Below are positions 28,649 to 38,800 of a stretch of 64,000 bases of DNA, in pieces. This stretch comes from Banduia mediterranea (lineage in GTDB: Bacteria > Pseudomonadota > Gammaproteobacteria > Nevskiales > Nevskiaceae), in the NCBI RefSeq assembly GCF_031846245.1, contig NZ_JAVRIC010000001.1, positions 1 to 64,000 of the forward strand. The letters are read 5' to 3'. Position 1 is the stretch's first letter. Every line of letters starts with the position of its first letter. Position numbers and translations under genes: made by a program. The notes under the pieces are model-generated. The model saw nothing but the letters and a program-made list of their open reading frames with translations. It had not been told where the DNA came from and made no database searches.

Positions 28649-29749
28649 TCAGAGACGCATCGGCATCACGACGTAACGGCAGTCACCATCGCTGCTCTCC
28701 TGAATCAGGCCGCTACTATCGGCAGATTTAAGGTCCATGATGAAATCGTCTGTATCCATTACGCCCAGCGCATCCAGCAAATAAACCACATTGAAGCCGA
28801 TCTCCAGGGGCGCACCGCTGTAGTCGACTTCCAATTCTTCCTCGGCTTCTTCGTGCTCCGGGTTATGGGTCTGCAAGCTGAGCTTATTGTTCTCAAGCTG
28901 CAGCCGAACGCCACGAAACTTCTCGTTGGCGAGAATCGCGGCACGACCCAGCGCCTGCCGCATGCGTTCACGGTTGGCCGTGAGCCGCTTGTCGCCACCT
29001 TCTGGAACCACGCGTTCATAGTCTGGAAAACGACCGTCGATCAACTTGGAGGTCAATCGAATCGTGTCGACATCAGCCTGGAACTGTCCGTCGCCGATAC
29101 GCATCTGCACGATCTCGTCACTGCTTTCGAGTAAACGCTGCAATTCAAGCACGGTCTTGCGCGGCAGGATCACTTGCAGGTCATCACTGAAACCCGTGTC
29201 CATCATCACTTCGCTCATCGCCAGGCGATGACCATCCGTAGCCACGGCGCGAACTCGCTTGGGGCTGATGTGCAGAAGCAAACCGTTGAGGTAGTAACGA
29301 ACGTCCTGGGCCGCCATGGCGAACTGCGTGCGATCAATCAAACGCCGCAACGCCTTCTGGGACATGGTCAGTGATTGACCACCTTCTGCAATTCCGAACG
29401 CTGGAAACTCTTCCGCTCTCAGGGTGGCGAGCGTAAAGCGACTTCGACCTGATTTGAGGATCGCCTTATCCGCGCTGGCGTCAATCGTTATCTCCGCGCC
29501 TTCAGGAAGACCTCTGCAAATATCATTGAGCTTGCGCGCTGGAATCGTGGTTTTCCCCGGTTGGACTGTGCGTACACGGGCGCGACTGACCAGTTCCAGT
29601 TCCAGGTCGGTACCTGTGACAACAAGATCTTCTTCCCCGACATCAAAAAGCAGATTGGAGAGCACAGGCAAGGTCTGCCGCCGTTCGACAACGCCAATCA
29701 CTGACTGCAGTGAACTCAGCAATTCGTTTCGCCCTACTTCGAGCTTCAT
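28649..29749 (-). CDS. dnaN: DNA polymerase III beta subunit (sliding clamp)
   Basis: A 366-residue clamp of the usual length, with three homologous domains. N-terminal MKLEVGRNELLSSLQSVIGV, internal ATDGHRLA and the C-terminal RYVVMPMRL, which ends as in other gammaproteobacterial DnaN. The ATG at 29749 is chosen because an upstream in-frame extension of 42 residues lies in the AT-rich, probable origin region. It is followed by recF. Confidence 0.98.
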   Translation of the reverse strand: MKLEVGRNELLSSLQSVIGVVERRQTLPVLSNLLFDVGEEDLVVTGTDLELELVSRARVRTVQPGKTTIPARKLNDICRGLPEGAEITIDASADKAILKSGRSRFTLATLRAEEFPAFGIAEGGQSLTMSQKALRRLIDRTQFAMAAQDVRYYLNGLLLHISPKRVRAVATDGHRLAMSEVMMDTGFSDDLQVILPRKTVLELQRLLESSDEIVQMRIGDGQFQADVDTIRLTSKLIDGRFPDYERVVPEGGDKRLTANRERMRQALGRAAILANEKFRGVRLQLENNKLSLQTHNPEHEEAEEELEVDYSGAPLEIGFNVVYLLDALGVMDTDDFIMDLKSADSSGLIQESSDGDCRYVVMPMRL

Positions 29750-30050
29750 GTGTGTTCCTGTTCGCTTAATAAATATCTTTTTATCTTGTAAGGAAAGACA
29801 GTGATGATTAGCCCGCTGCCTCTGCCCTGCAAAACAAGAATAAAAGTATAAACAACAACGGCTTACTTCATTCAAAAACTGTGTATAGCCAGCCTGCTCT
29901 AGGCTTGTGCCGGCTGTGCATAAGTTGTGTGCCGCATGGGCCTTTCAACTTGTGCATCGGTTTGTTCACACCCTTGTGCCCAAGCTTATCCCTAGCCCGT
30001 AGGCGTTGCGAGCCTGCGTCGATCGAGGCACGGGAACCGCCGGCACGAAC
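29750..30050. other. oriC: Candidate replication origin between dnaN and dnaA
   Basis: 301 nt without genes. A cluster of DnaA-box-like sites (consensus TTATNCACA) spans 29880-29994: a perfect TGTGCATAA (29915-29923), and near matches TGTGTATAG (29880-29888), TTGTTCACA (29962-29970), TGTGCATCG (29951-29959) and TTATCCCTA (29986-29994). The adjoining 29761-29880 stretch is AT-rich (runs such as TTAATAAATATCTTTTTATC), as a DNA-unwinding element would be. Another DnaA box lies on the other side of dnaA. Confidence 0.6.
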
Positions 30051-31373
30051 CTAGCCACCGAGCTGCCGAACCAGATTCTCCCAATCCTCACGCATGCGGA
30101 TATCTTCGTCCTTCAGTTGCTTGATTCTGCGGCAGGCGTGGAGCACGGTCGTATGGTCTTTGCTGAAGGATTCACCAATTTCCGGAAGGCTGTGCTGGGT
30201 CAGTTCCTTGCACAGCGCCATGGCCATTTGCCGTGGCCGGGCAAGTCCACGGTTACGCCGGACGGATGCCAGATCGGCAACACGAATCTTGTAATAGCTC
30301 GCCACGGTGCGCTTGATGTTGTCCATCGTGATCATCCGCTCGTAGGACGAGAAGATGTCATTGAGCGTTTCACGAGCGAAGTCTTCGGTGATGTCGCGAC
30401 CCAGAAAGCGCGAACTGGCGGCGAGCCGGTTGAGCGCACCTTCTAGCTCTCGCACATTGGACCGGACCCGCTGTGCCACGAAGAATGCCACCTTTTCCGG
30501 AAGCGGCAATCCCAGGCCCTCGGCCTTCGACAGCAGGATCGCGACCCGCGTCTCCAGCTCAGGCGGTTCCACTGGCACCGTGAGACCCCAGGTGAAGCGC
30601 GACTTGAGACGCATGTCGAGCCCGTCGAGTTCGGCCGGATAGCGATCGCAGGTCATCACCATTTGCTGACGACCGTCCAGCAACTCATTGAAAGTATGAA
30701 AAAATTCTTCCTGAGAACCGGCCTTTCCGACCAGGAAATGAATGTCGTCGATGAGCAGAGCATCGACCGAGCGGTAGTTTTCCTTGAACGTTTCCGTGGT
30801 ACCGCCGCGTATCGCCGAAATCATGTCGCGCACGAATTTTTCGGCACCCACATAGAGCACACGCGCCGCTGGATTACGGTCGATCACGAAGTTCCCGATC
30901 GCGTGCATCAGGTGGGTCTTGCCGAGACCGGATTCACCATAGATCAACAAGGGATTGAAACGGGCGCCCGGGGCCTCGGCGACCTGCTCCGCCGCGGCGC
31001 GACCCTGCGCATTCGATTTCCCCTGGATGAAGCTGGCGAAGGTGTAGCGTGCATCGACGCGGCCGACATAACGTGGCGCGGTGGACGGATCTTCCGTGCT
31101 CGGGGCCGGGTTGTTCTGCGGACCCTCGGTGGATCCCGAAACGGCGAGTTCGACCTGTGGCGCATCGTCGCCACCGACCCGCGACACTGTCAGCCGAATC
31201 ACCGTCAGATAGTGCTCGCTGACGCGAGCCATCACCACCGGATTGGGTGCGAGCAGCAGCAGGCGCTCGCCATCGGCAACGGCACGCAAGGGCCGGATCC
31301 AGGTGGACAGTTCGCGATCCGAAAGTTCGCCTTCCAGACGCGTGAGACAATGACTCCATAACGCAGCCGACAC
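30051..31373 (-). CDS. dnaA: Chromosomal replication initiator DnaA
   Basis: A 440-residue DnaA. Domain I starts ALWSHCLTRLEGELSD; the variable linker (about residues 80-105) is Pro/Thr-rich; domain III has Walker A GESGLGKTHLMHA and LLIDDIHFL; domain IV has the DnaA-box-binding signature KDHTTVLHACRRI. The start is a GTG at 31373, giving the same N-terminal pattern as other gammaproteobacterial proteins. It heads the dnaA-dnaN-recF-gyrB series and is divergent from rpmH. Confidence 0.98.
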   Translation of the reverse strand: MSAALWSHCLTRLEGELSDRELSTWIRPLRAVADGERLLLLAPNPVVMARVSEHYLTVIRLTVSRVGGDDAPQVELAVSGSTEGPQNNPAPSTEDPSTAPRYVGRVDARYTFASFIQGKSNAQGRAAAEQVAEAPGARFNPLLIYGESGLGKTHLMHAIGNFVIDRNPAARVLYVGAEKFVRDMISAIRGGTTETFKENYRSVDALLIDDIHFLVGKAGSQEEFFHTFNELLDGRQQMVMTCDRYPAELDGLDMRLKSRFTWGLTVPVEPPELETRVAILLSKAEGLGLPLPEKVAFFVAQRVRSNVRELEGALNRLAASSRFLGRDITEDFARETLNDIFSSYERMITMDNIKRTVASYYKIRVADLASVRRNRGLARPRQMAMALCKELTQHSLPEIGESFSKDHTTVLHACRRIKQLKDEDIRMREDWENLVRQLGG

Positions 31374-31436
31374 AGCAGGCTCCGGGGCGATTCACGCATG
31401 GGAATGGCCGAGCAGTCTAATCCTTGATGGCTACGC

Positions 31437-31445
31437 TTATCCACA
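31437..31445 (+). promoter_or_regulatory. Consensus DnaA box in the dnaA-rpmH intergenic region
   Basis: A perfect TTATCCACA lies 64 nt upstream of the dnaA start. It is the only consensus box here and may serve autoregulation or form part of a bipartite origin. Confidence 0.75.
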
Positions 31446-31507
31446 AGCATCCGACGACCGAGTTGCCACCTCGTTTCCCGACCTGAATTTTGGGCCAAAC
31501 CGTGACC

Positions 31508-31536
31508 TTGCCGTGCTCTGGCTTAAGCGCTAAACT
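31508..31536 (+). promoter_or_regulatory. Putative promoter of rpmH
   Basis: TTGCCG (31508-31513), a 17-nt spacer and TAAACT (31531-31536), each 4 of 6 to sigma-70 consensus, about 38 nt before the rpmH start. Confidence 0.5.
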
Positions 31537-31574
31537 CCGCGACCTTTTTGACCCAACCCAACCGGGGCAGTGCC

Positions 31575-31709
31575 ATGAAACGCACTTTTCAACCGAAAAA
31601 TCTGCGCCGCAAGCGCACCCACGGCTTTCGAGCCCGTATGAGCACCCCAGGCGGTCGCTCGGTGCTTGCGCGCCGTCGTGCCAAAGGCCGTCAGCGGCTG
31701 ATTCCGTAA
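31575..31709 (+). CDS. rpmH: 50S ribosomal protein L34
   Basis: A 44-residue, highly basic L34. The family sequence is present: [20 protein letters not shown] at the start, [19 protein letters not shown] behind it, and RLIP at the end. It starts at the ATG at 31575 and stops with TAA at 31709. It is the first gene of the conserved rpmH-rnpA-yidD-yidC-mnmE unit, divergent from dnaA. Confidence 0.98.
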   Translation: MKRTFQPKNLRRKRTHGFRARMSTPGGRSVLARRRAKGRQRLIP

Positions 31710-31741
31710 GCCGATTCTTCCAGTCCAGGCCTGCGCGCCGC

Positions 31742-32095
31742 GTGCAGCGGTTCACACCGCAAAGCCGCCTGCGCAAGCCCGCTGAGTTCAAAGCGGTGTT
31801 TGCGGCCGGCAAGCGGTTCTCGGGACAACATCTCGGGGCCGTGATCAGCGATTGCCCAGGACAGGAGCCGCGGCTGGGTCTGGCGATCGCCAAGCGAGCC
31901 GTGCCGCATGCGGTCGACCGCAACCGGATCAAGCGTCAGATTCGCGAAAGCTTTCGCGTGAATCGCAGCCGCCTGCCGCAGGTCGATGTCGTATTCAAAG
32001 CGCGCAATGGCGCGGCCCAGGCCGAGAACGCACAGCTGCGGGCCGAGCTCGAACAGCTTTGGAAGCGGGTACGCGAGCGATGGGGCATTTGTTGA
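31742..32095 (+). CDS. rnpA: Ribonuclease P protein component
   Basis: A 117-residue basic protein that assists the RNase P RNA in tRNA 5' maturation. The signature [12 protein letters not shown] near the N-terminus and the RNR-type motif [16 protein letters not shown] are seen. The GTG at 31742, 32 nt after rpmH, gives the start (M)[11 protein letters not shown]; longer in-frame extensions overlap rpmH and are not conserved. The 3' end overlaps yidD by 16 nt. Confidence 0.93.
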   Translation: MQRFTPQSRLRKPAEFKAVFAAGKRFSGQHLGAVISDCPGQEPRLGLAIAKRAVPHAVDRNRIKRQIRESFRVNRSRLPQVDVVFKARNGAAQAENAQLRAELEQLWKRVRERWGIC

Positions 32096-32295
32096 TCGGC
32101 CTGATTCGTTTCTACCAGCGGTGGATCAGCCCGCTGCTGGGTCCTCACTGCCGCTTTCACCCCACCTGTTCCCAATATGCGATCGAAGCCATCCGCCGTT
32201 ATGGAATGTTCCGTGGTGGCTGGCTGTCCTTGCGGCGAATCAGCCGCTGCCATCCGTTGAACCCGGGTGGTCACGACCCGGTTCCGACCGAATAA
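32080..32295 (+). CDS. yidD: Membrane protein insertion efficiency factor YidD
   Basis: A 71-residue YidD. Conserved features: [14 protein letters not shown], the [15 protein letters not shown] Cys pair and a C-terminal [12 protein letters not shown]. It helps YidC-dependent membrane insertion by an ill-defined role. Start ATG at 32080 lies inside the end of rnpA, as is common for this gene. It is followed 10 nt later by yidC. Confidence 0.95.
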   Translation: MGHLLIGLIRFYQRWISPLLGPHCRFHPTCSQYAIEAIRRYGMFRGGWLSLRRISRCHPLNPGGHDPVPTE

Positions 32296-32305
32296 AGCAC
32301 CTGCA

Positions 32306-34033
32306 ATGGAAAATCGTCGTTTCTTCCTGATCTGCGTCGTTGGCGTCATCCTGTTCTTCATCTATCAGGCCTGGAAGGAGGATCACGCCGAGCCGTCGTC
32401 GATCATCAGCGAGCAGACACCGCAGACGGATGCTTCGGATGTGGTGGCACCGCCGGCGCAGAGCGGCGACGTCCCCAGCATCGAGGGTCCGGCGGATTCG
32501 ACACCGACCGCGAGGCCGGCCGGGAATGCCCGGGTTCGAATCGATACGGACGTATATCGCGGCGAAATATCCTTGGCAGGCGGTGATCTGCATAGACTGG
32601 AGCTGAAAGCGTACGCGGCGGTCAAACAGCGTGAGGACATACCGGTGTCCTTGCTGGACGATCGCGGTGATCGTCTTTTCGTCGTTCAGAGCGGCCTCCT
32701 GGGACAAGGCGAGGCGCTGGTGTCGCAGTACACCGACTATCGGGCGTCGCAGACCGAATACGCCTTGGGCAAAGGCCAGGACCAGGTCGATGTCAGTCTC
32801 GAAGCCTCGCCGGCTCCGGGCGTAACCGTAACCAAGACCTACCACTTTCAGCGTGGCAGCTATGAGATTGGCCTGAGCCAGAAGGTCGTCAATACGGGCA
32901 CGCAGGCCTTGCAGCTGAGCCCGTACGTACAGCTGCACCGCACCGAGTTCAAGCTCGGCGAGGAACCGCCTTTCGTCCGGACCTTCAGTGGTTACGGTAT
33001 CTACGAGCAGAAAGCCGGCAGCAATGATTACCGGTTCCGCAAGACCGCGATGAACGACATCGCCGAGGAACCGATCGAGCTCAAGCAGACCGGCGGTTGG
33101 CTGGCAATGATGCAGCACTACTTCCTCACCGCGGTGATACCGCCGGAAAAGGAAGAACTGCGCTTCATCGCCCGCCCCAGCAAGACGCGGGGCTATCTCG
33201 GCCAGTACATCGGCGCCTACCACGTGGTGCCGGCCGGCGGCGAACAGGTATTCGAGAGCAAGCTCTATGCGGGCCCGACCTTGCAGCATGGTCTGGCGAG
33301 CAGCGACGACGCGGATGCCGGCTTTTTTGCACTGGACGGTCTGGAGAACATCGCGCCGGGTCTGGAGCTGACGGTGGATTACGGTCTGCTCACGCCGATC
33401 TCGGAGCCGCTGTTCTGGATCCTGCAGAAATTCCACGCCCTGACCGGAAACTGGGGCATCGCCATCATTCTGCTGACCTTGCTGATCAAGGGCGCAATGT
33501 TCAAGCTGTCCGAGGCGCAGTACCGCTCGATGGCGAAGATGCGCAAGTTCGCGCCGAAGATCCAGGACATCAAGGAGCGCTACGGCGACGATCGCGAGCG
33601 TCAGCAAAAAGCGATGATGGATCTGTACAAGAAGGAAGGCTTCAACCCGCTCGGTGGCTGCTGGCCGATGCTGGTGCAGTTCCCGGTGTTCATTTCGCTG
33701 TACTGGGTGCTGCTGCAGTCGGTGGAACTGCGTCAGGCCGACTTCATGTTGTGGATCAATGACTTGTCGGCCAAGGATCCCTACTACGTATTGCCGGTTC
33801 TGTTCGGCATCAGCATGTGGGCCCAGCAGAAACTGTCCGGCAATGCAATGACCATGGACCCGATGCAGAAGCGCATCATGAGCGCCATGCCGATCGCCAT
33901 GGGCGCCTTCTTCACGCTGTTCCCGGCGGGTCTGGTGCTCTACTGGTTCTTCAGCAATCTCGTCAGCATCATCCAGCAATGGCTGATCAATCGAAAGCTC
34001 GACAAGGAAGGTCTCGGCAAAGCCTCCAACTGA
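32306..34033 (+). CDS. yidC: Membrane protein insertase YidC
   Basis: A 575-residue insertase. The N-terminal membrane anchor (FFLICVVGVILFFIYQAW) is followed by the large periplasmic beta-domain of gram-negative YidC (to about residue 360) and then five transmembrane segments, including the region GGCWPMLVQFPVFISLYWV that forms the hydrophilic groove. It ends with a short basic tail (WLINRKLDKEGLGKASN). The ATG at 32306 gives the standard MENRRFFL start. It is followed by mnmE. Confidence 0.97.
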   Translation: MENRRFFLICVVGVILFFIYQAWKEDHAEPSSIISEQTPQTDASDVVAPPAQSGDVPSIEGPADSTPTARPAGNARVRIDTDVYRGEISLAGGDLHRLELKAYAAVKQREDIPVSLLDDRGDRLFVVQSGLLGQGEALVSQYTDYRASQTEYALGKGQDQVDVSLEASPAPGVTVTKTYHFQRGSYEIGLSQKVVNTGTQALQLSPYVQLHRTEFKLGEEPPFVRTFSGYGIYEQKAGSNDYRFRKTAMNDIAEEPIELKQTGGWLAMMQHYFLTAVIPPEKEELRFIARPSKTRGYLGQYIGAYHVVPAGGEQVFESKLYAGPTLQHGLASSDDADAGFFALDGLENIAPGLELTVDYGLLTPISEPLFWILQKFHALTGNWGIAIILLTLLIKGAMFKLSEAQYRSMAKMRKFAPKIQDIKERYGDDRERQQKAMMDLYKKEGFNPLGGCWPMLVQFPVFISLYWVLLQSVELRQADFMLWINDLSAKDPYYVLPVLFGISMWAQQKLSGNAMTMDPMQKRIMSAMPIAMGAFFTLFPAGLVLYWFFSNLVSIIQQWLINRKLDKEGLGKASN

Positions 34034-34052
34034 GGCCGCCGCGGAGCCGCGC

Positions 34053-35393
34053 ATGAGTGGCGGCGATGACACCATCGTCGCCATCGCTACGGCTGCCGGC
34101 CGCGGTGCGGTCGGCATCCTGCGCTTGTCCGGCGGCGATGCCTTCGCCATCGCCGAGCATCTGGCCGGCAGCTTGCCAGCCCCACGCCAGGCCCGCCTGC
34201 GCTCGCTGCGCGGCTCCGACGGCGAGATCATCGACCAGGGTCTGGTGCTGTGTTTTCGCGGGCCGAATTCCTTCACCGGCGAAGACGTGGTCGAATTGCA
34301 GGGCCACGGCGGCCCGGTTCTGCTTGAAGTCTTGCAGCGTGCCGCCGTCAGTGCCGGCGCCCGCCGCGCCCGGCCCGGCGAATTCAGCGAACGTGCCTTT
34401 CTCAACGGCCGCGTCGACCTGGCCCAGGCCGAAGCGATCGCCGATCTCATCAATGCCCAGACCGAGCAGGCCGCGCGTGCCGCACAGCGCTCGCTGGAAG
34501 GCGCCTTCTCGCGCCGCATACAGGCACTGCTGGACGCCCTGATCGGAATCCGAGTCTTCGTCGAAGGCGCACTCGATTTCTCGGACGAGGACATCGACTG
34601 GCTCTCGGACGAGGGTCTGCATCAGCGCATTGCGGAACTCGATGTGGCGATCGAACAATTGCTGCGCGAGGCCGAGCGTGCCAGTCGCCTGCGCGACGGC
34701 CTGGTTGTGGTACTGGCGGGCCAGCCCAACGTCGGCAAATCCACGCTGCTGAACCGGCTGGCCGGTCGCGAAGCGGCCATCGTCACCGAGGTCGCCGGCA
34801 CCACACGAGATGTGCTGCGCGAGGACATCGCCATAGACGGCATGCCGCTGACGATCGTCGATACCGCCGGTCTGCGTGAATCCGACGATCCGGTCGAACG
34901 CGAAGGCATACGCCGCGCCTGGGCCGCCGTGGAGCAGGCCGAACTCCTGTTGTTCCTGGTGGATGATCGCGACACCCGGAGCCCGGCCGATACCGCCCTG
35001 CTGGAAAAGCTGCCGGACGCCATCCCGCGTCTGCAGATTCGGAATAAATGCGATCTCAGCGGTGCGGCGCCCGGGGCATTTGAAGGCGGCGTACGGATTT
35101 GCGCGCGCAGCGGCGCCGGCATCGAAGCCCTGATCTCGGCGATGCGCGAGGTTGCCGGCATTGCCGAAAGTGGAGAAAGCGCGTTCTCTGCGCGCGCACG
35201 TCACGTCGAGGCACTGCGCCTGACCGCACAACAGCTACGCGTCGCCGCCGCCACACTGGCCGCAGGCAGCGGTGCCGAACTCGCCGCCGAGGATCTGCGC
35301 CTGGCGCAAAAGGCGCTGTCGCAGATCACCGGCAGCTTCGGCAGCGACGAGCTGCTGGGACATATCTTCAGCAGTTTCTGCATCGGCAAATAA
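34053..35393 (+). CDS. mnmE: tRNA modification GTPase MnmE
   Basis: A 446-residue MnmE, partner of MnmG in adding the cmnm5 group to U34 of certain tRNAs. The N-terminal tetrahydrofolate-binding domain has PNSFTGEDVVELQGHGG; the GTPase G1 is AGQPNVGKST, G3 DTAGLRESDD, G4 NKCD; the chain ends with the catalytic FCIGK. mnmG does not follow: an accessory island begins instead. Confidence 0.97.
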   Translation: MSGGDDTIVAIATAAGRGAVGILRLSGGDAFAIAEHLAGSLPAPRQARLRSLRGSDGEIIDQGLVLCFRGPNSFTGEDVVELQGHGGPVLLEVLQRAAVSAGARRARPGEFSERAFLNGRVDLAQAEAIADLINAQTEQAARAAQRSLEGAFSRRIQALLDALIGIRVFVEGALDFSDEDIDWLSDEGLHQRIAELDVAIEQLLREAERASRLRDGLVVVLAGQPNVGKSTLLNRLAGREAAIVTEVAGTTRDVLREDIAIDGMPLTIVDTAGLRESDDPVEREGIRRAWAAVEQAELLLFLVDDRDTRSPADTALLEKLPDAIPRLQIRNKCDLSGAAPGAFEGGVRICARSGAGIEALISAMREVAGIAESGESAFSARARHVEALRLTAQQLRVAAATLAAGSGAELAAEDLRLAQKALSQITGSFGSDELLGHIFSSFCIGK

Positions 35394-35812
35394 TCTCAGT
35401 CCGGTGCGATTGACCTCGCCGTGACGATGATTTGCGCTTTCGGCGACACGTGATAAGTCACTGTGGGACGGAAGTGGGCGCCCACGCCGTCGGTCAACGT
35501 GACCAAAACAGCCAAACTGACAGTGCTACGACGCGCCGGTTTGGCCGCCTTGTGGGAGCAAGTGGGTCTCTCCTTGCATATTCCTGGCGCTTGTTGAGCT
35601 GTGAACTTGGAGTATTTGGCCGATCAGCGGTGGTCCGGACTTCGACCGCAGGCCGGTGCGTGCTGCGGGAATCAGAGGATCGGCCACGTAGGAAATCGTG
35701 GGTTGTTCTGACAATCTATAGAAATGAACAACATAAGACGTCTGCCAGCCGCGGCAGATTCACCCGTTGTCGGTAAGCATCGGTGGTTGGTTGACTCGGG
35801 GGGATCATTGCA
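35394..35812. other. Gene-free junction between mnmE and the accessory island
   Basis: About 420 nt with no believable reading frame. It holds the promoter/operator-like element at 35702-35737. I see no tRNA, integrase or clear direct repeat marking an insertion end. Confidence 0.5.
35702..35737 (+). promoter_or_regulatory. Putative promoter of the defence island overlapped by an inverted repeat
   Basis: A -35 like CTGACA (35708-35713), 18 nt, and a -10 like CATAAG (35732-35737). The 7-bp inverted repeat GTTGTTC (35702-35708) / GAACAAC (35726-35732) straddles the spacer, as an operator would. The helicase start is about 75 nt downstream. Confidence 0.45.
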
Positions 35813-38800
35813 GTGGATCTGATCGACAACATCAATTCTCTGCTGGGAGACGACTTGAAGCGCACGCTGCAGCCTGGGGCCAAGCTCAAGGTTGCGGCCT
35901 CGTGTTTTTCGATGTACGCCTACATCGCTCTCAAGCAGGAGCTGGAGGCCATCGAGGCGCTTGAGTTTGTGTTCACCTCACCGACCTTCGTGCCGGACCA
36001 GGTTGCGGACAAGCTAAAAAAGGAAAAACGGGAGTTTCACATCCCCAAGGCGGAGCGCGAGCGCAGTCTTTACGGAAGTGAGTTCGAGATCCAGCTCCGA
36101 AACAAGCTGACCCAACGCGCCATTGCCCGCGAATGTGCGGACTGGATTCGCCGCAAGGCTTCATTCCGGTCCAACAAGGCACAGGCACCGATGCAACCGT
36201 TCGCCGGCGTTCGAGGCGCCGAAGAAGACACCGTGTACATGCCCATACCGGGCTTCACCGCCGTCGACCTCGGCTACGAGAAGGGCAATGCGGTCTCCAA
36301 CATCGTGACGCGCTTCAACGAGCCAGCGCACACCGCGATGCTCCTGAATCTATTCGACCACATCTGGAACAGTCCGGACCAATTGGAGGACGTCACAGCG
36401 CGGCTCTGCGATCACATCGCGTCTGTTTACCAAGAAAACCCGCCGGAGCGCATCTACTTCCTGATGCTCTACAACATCTTTCGGGAGTTCCTGGAAGACA
36501 TCAACGAAGACGTGTTGCCCAACGACCGAACGGGTTATCAGGACACGCTGATCTGGCAGAAGCTCTTCAATTTCCAGCGCGATGCGGCCACTGGCCTGAT
36601 CAACAAGCTGGAGACCTACAACGGCTGCATCCTGGCGGACAGCGTCGGCCTCGGAAAAACCTTTACCGCGCTCGCGGTCATCAAGTATTACGAGCTGCGC
36701 AACAAGTCCGTGCTGGTGCTGTGCCCAAAGAAGTTGGCGGATAACTGGCAGACCTACAAGGGCAACCTCAAGACCAACACCCTGTTCAAGGACCGGTTCA
36801 ACTATGACGTGCTTTGCCACACCGACCTGAGCCGAACGCGCGGCGAGTCATTGGGCATCGCGCTGGACCGAGTGAATTGGAGCAACTATGACCTCGTCGT
36901 GATCGACGAATCGCACAACTTCCGCAACAACGACATCTACAAGGACAAGGAAACGCGCTACCAGCGCCTGATGAATCAGGTGATCCGGCAGGGCGTGAAA
37001 ACCAAGGTGCTGATGCTTTCGGCCACCCCGGTCAACAACCGCTTCAACGACCTCAAGAACCAGCTGGCGCTGGCCTACGAGGGCGACAGCGAAACCCTCG
37101 GCGGCCAGCTGCGCACGGCCAAGGACATCGACAGCATCTTCCGCAGAGCGCAGGCCGCGTTCAACGCCTGGTCCGTGCTGCCGGCGGAAAAGCGCACCGC
37201 CACGGCCATCCTGACCGCGCTGGATTTTGATTTCTTCGAGCTGCTGGACAGCGTCACCATTGCGCGCTCGCGCAAGCACATCCAGACCTTCTACGACACC
37301 TCCGAGATCGGGCACTTCCCCGAGCGCCGCAAGCCGCTGTCCTTCCACTGTCCGCTGACCACGCGCGATGACGTCATCGGCTTCAACGACATCTTCGACC
37401 GCCTGTCCCTGCTGAAGCTGGCCGTCTACGCGCCCATCAGCTACATCCTGCCCAGCCGCCTGAAGAAATACGAGGAGTTGTACGACACCGAAGTCGAAAG
37501 CGGCGGCGGCAAGCTCAGGCAGGCGGACCGTGAGAAGAGCCTTCAGGCGCTCATGACCACCAACCTGCTCAAGCGCCTGGAAAGCTCGGTGCAAGCCTTT
37601 CGGCTCACGCTCAAGAGCCTGCGGCAGAGCCACACCAGCGCCCTGGACAAGATCGCGGACTGGCGCGAGCGCGGCGTGCCGAGCACTTTCGCTGACACTT
37701 CCAACGCGTTTGAAGACGTGTCGGAAGATGACGACGAACTGCCGCTGCCCGGTGACGCCACCATCGGCAAGAAGATCCAGATCAGCCTGGACGACATGGA
37801 TTTGCCGAGCTGGGAGCAGGACCTGCAGGCCGATCTGGTCTTCATCAACGAGCTGCTGCGCGAGATGGAAAAGGTCACGCCCGTCGACGACGCCAAGCTC
37901 CAGCACCTCAAGACGCAGATCACCAGCAAGCTCACCTCACCGATCAACCCCGGCAACCGCAAGCTGCTGGTCTTCACCGCCTTCGCCGACACCGCCAACT
38001 ACCTGTACGACAACCTGGCGGAGTTCCTGCTGAAAGCGCACAAGGTCCACACCGGCAAGGTCACGGGCTCGGACGCGCCCAAGTCCACACTCGGCACCAT
38101 CCCCGGCAGCCGGCAGACCTACGACTTCCAGGGCCTGCTCACACTGTTCTCGCCGCGCTCCAAGGAAAAGGTGCTGGTCTACCCCAACGAGCCGCGCGAG
38201 CTGGACATCCTCATCGGCACCGACTGCATCTCGGAAGGCCAGAACCTTCAGGACTGCGACTACCTCATCAACTACGACATCCACTGGAACCCGGTCCGCA
38301 TCATCCAGCGCTTCGGCCGCATCGACCGCATCGGTTCGCAGAACGCCAGCATCCAGCTGGTCAACTACTGGCCGGACATCAGTCTGGACGAGTACATCAA
38401 CCTCAAGGAGCGGGTCGAGAACCGCATGATGATTGCGGACGTCACCGCCACCGGGGATGACAACGTGCTCAACGCCCAGGCCAACGACGTGGCCTACCGC
38501 AAGGAACAGCTCCGCCGCCTGCAGGACGAAGTGATCGAGATGGAAGACGTGCGCACCGGGGTCAACATCACCGATCTCGGCCTCAACGACTTCCGCATGG
38601 ACCTGCTCAACTACATCAAGACCCACGGCGACCTGAGCAATATCCCCAACGGACTGCACGCGGTGGTCCCCGCTCGACCGGACTTGGGCCTGCACCCCGG
38701 CGTGATCTTCACGCTGCGCAACCGCAACCCCGCCGTCAACCTCAACCAGCACAACCGCCTGCATCCGTTCTATTTGATCTACATCGGCGCCGATGGCCGC

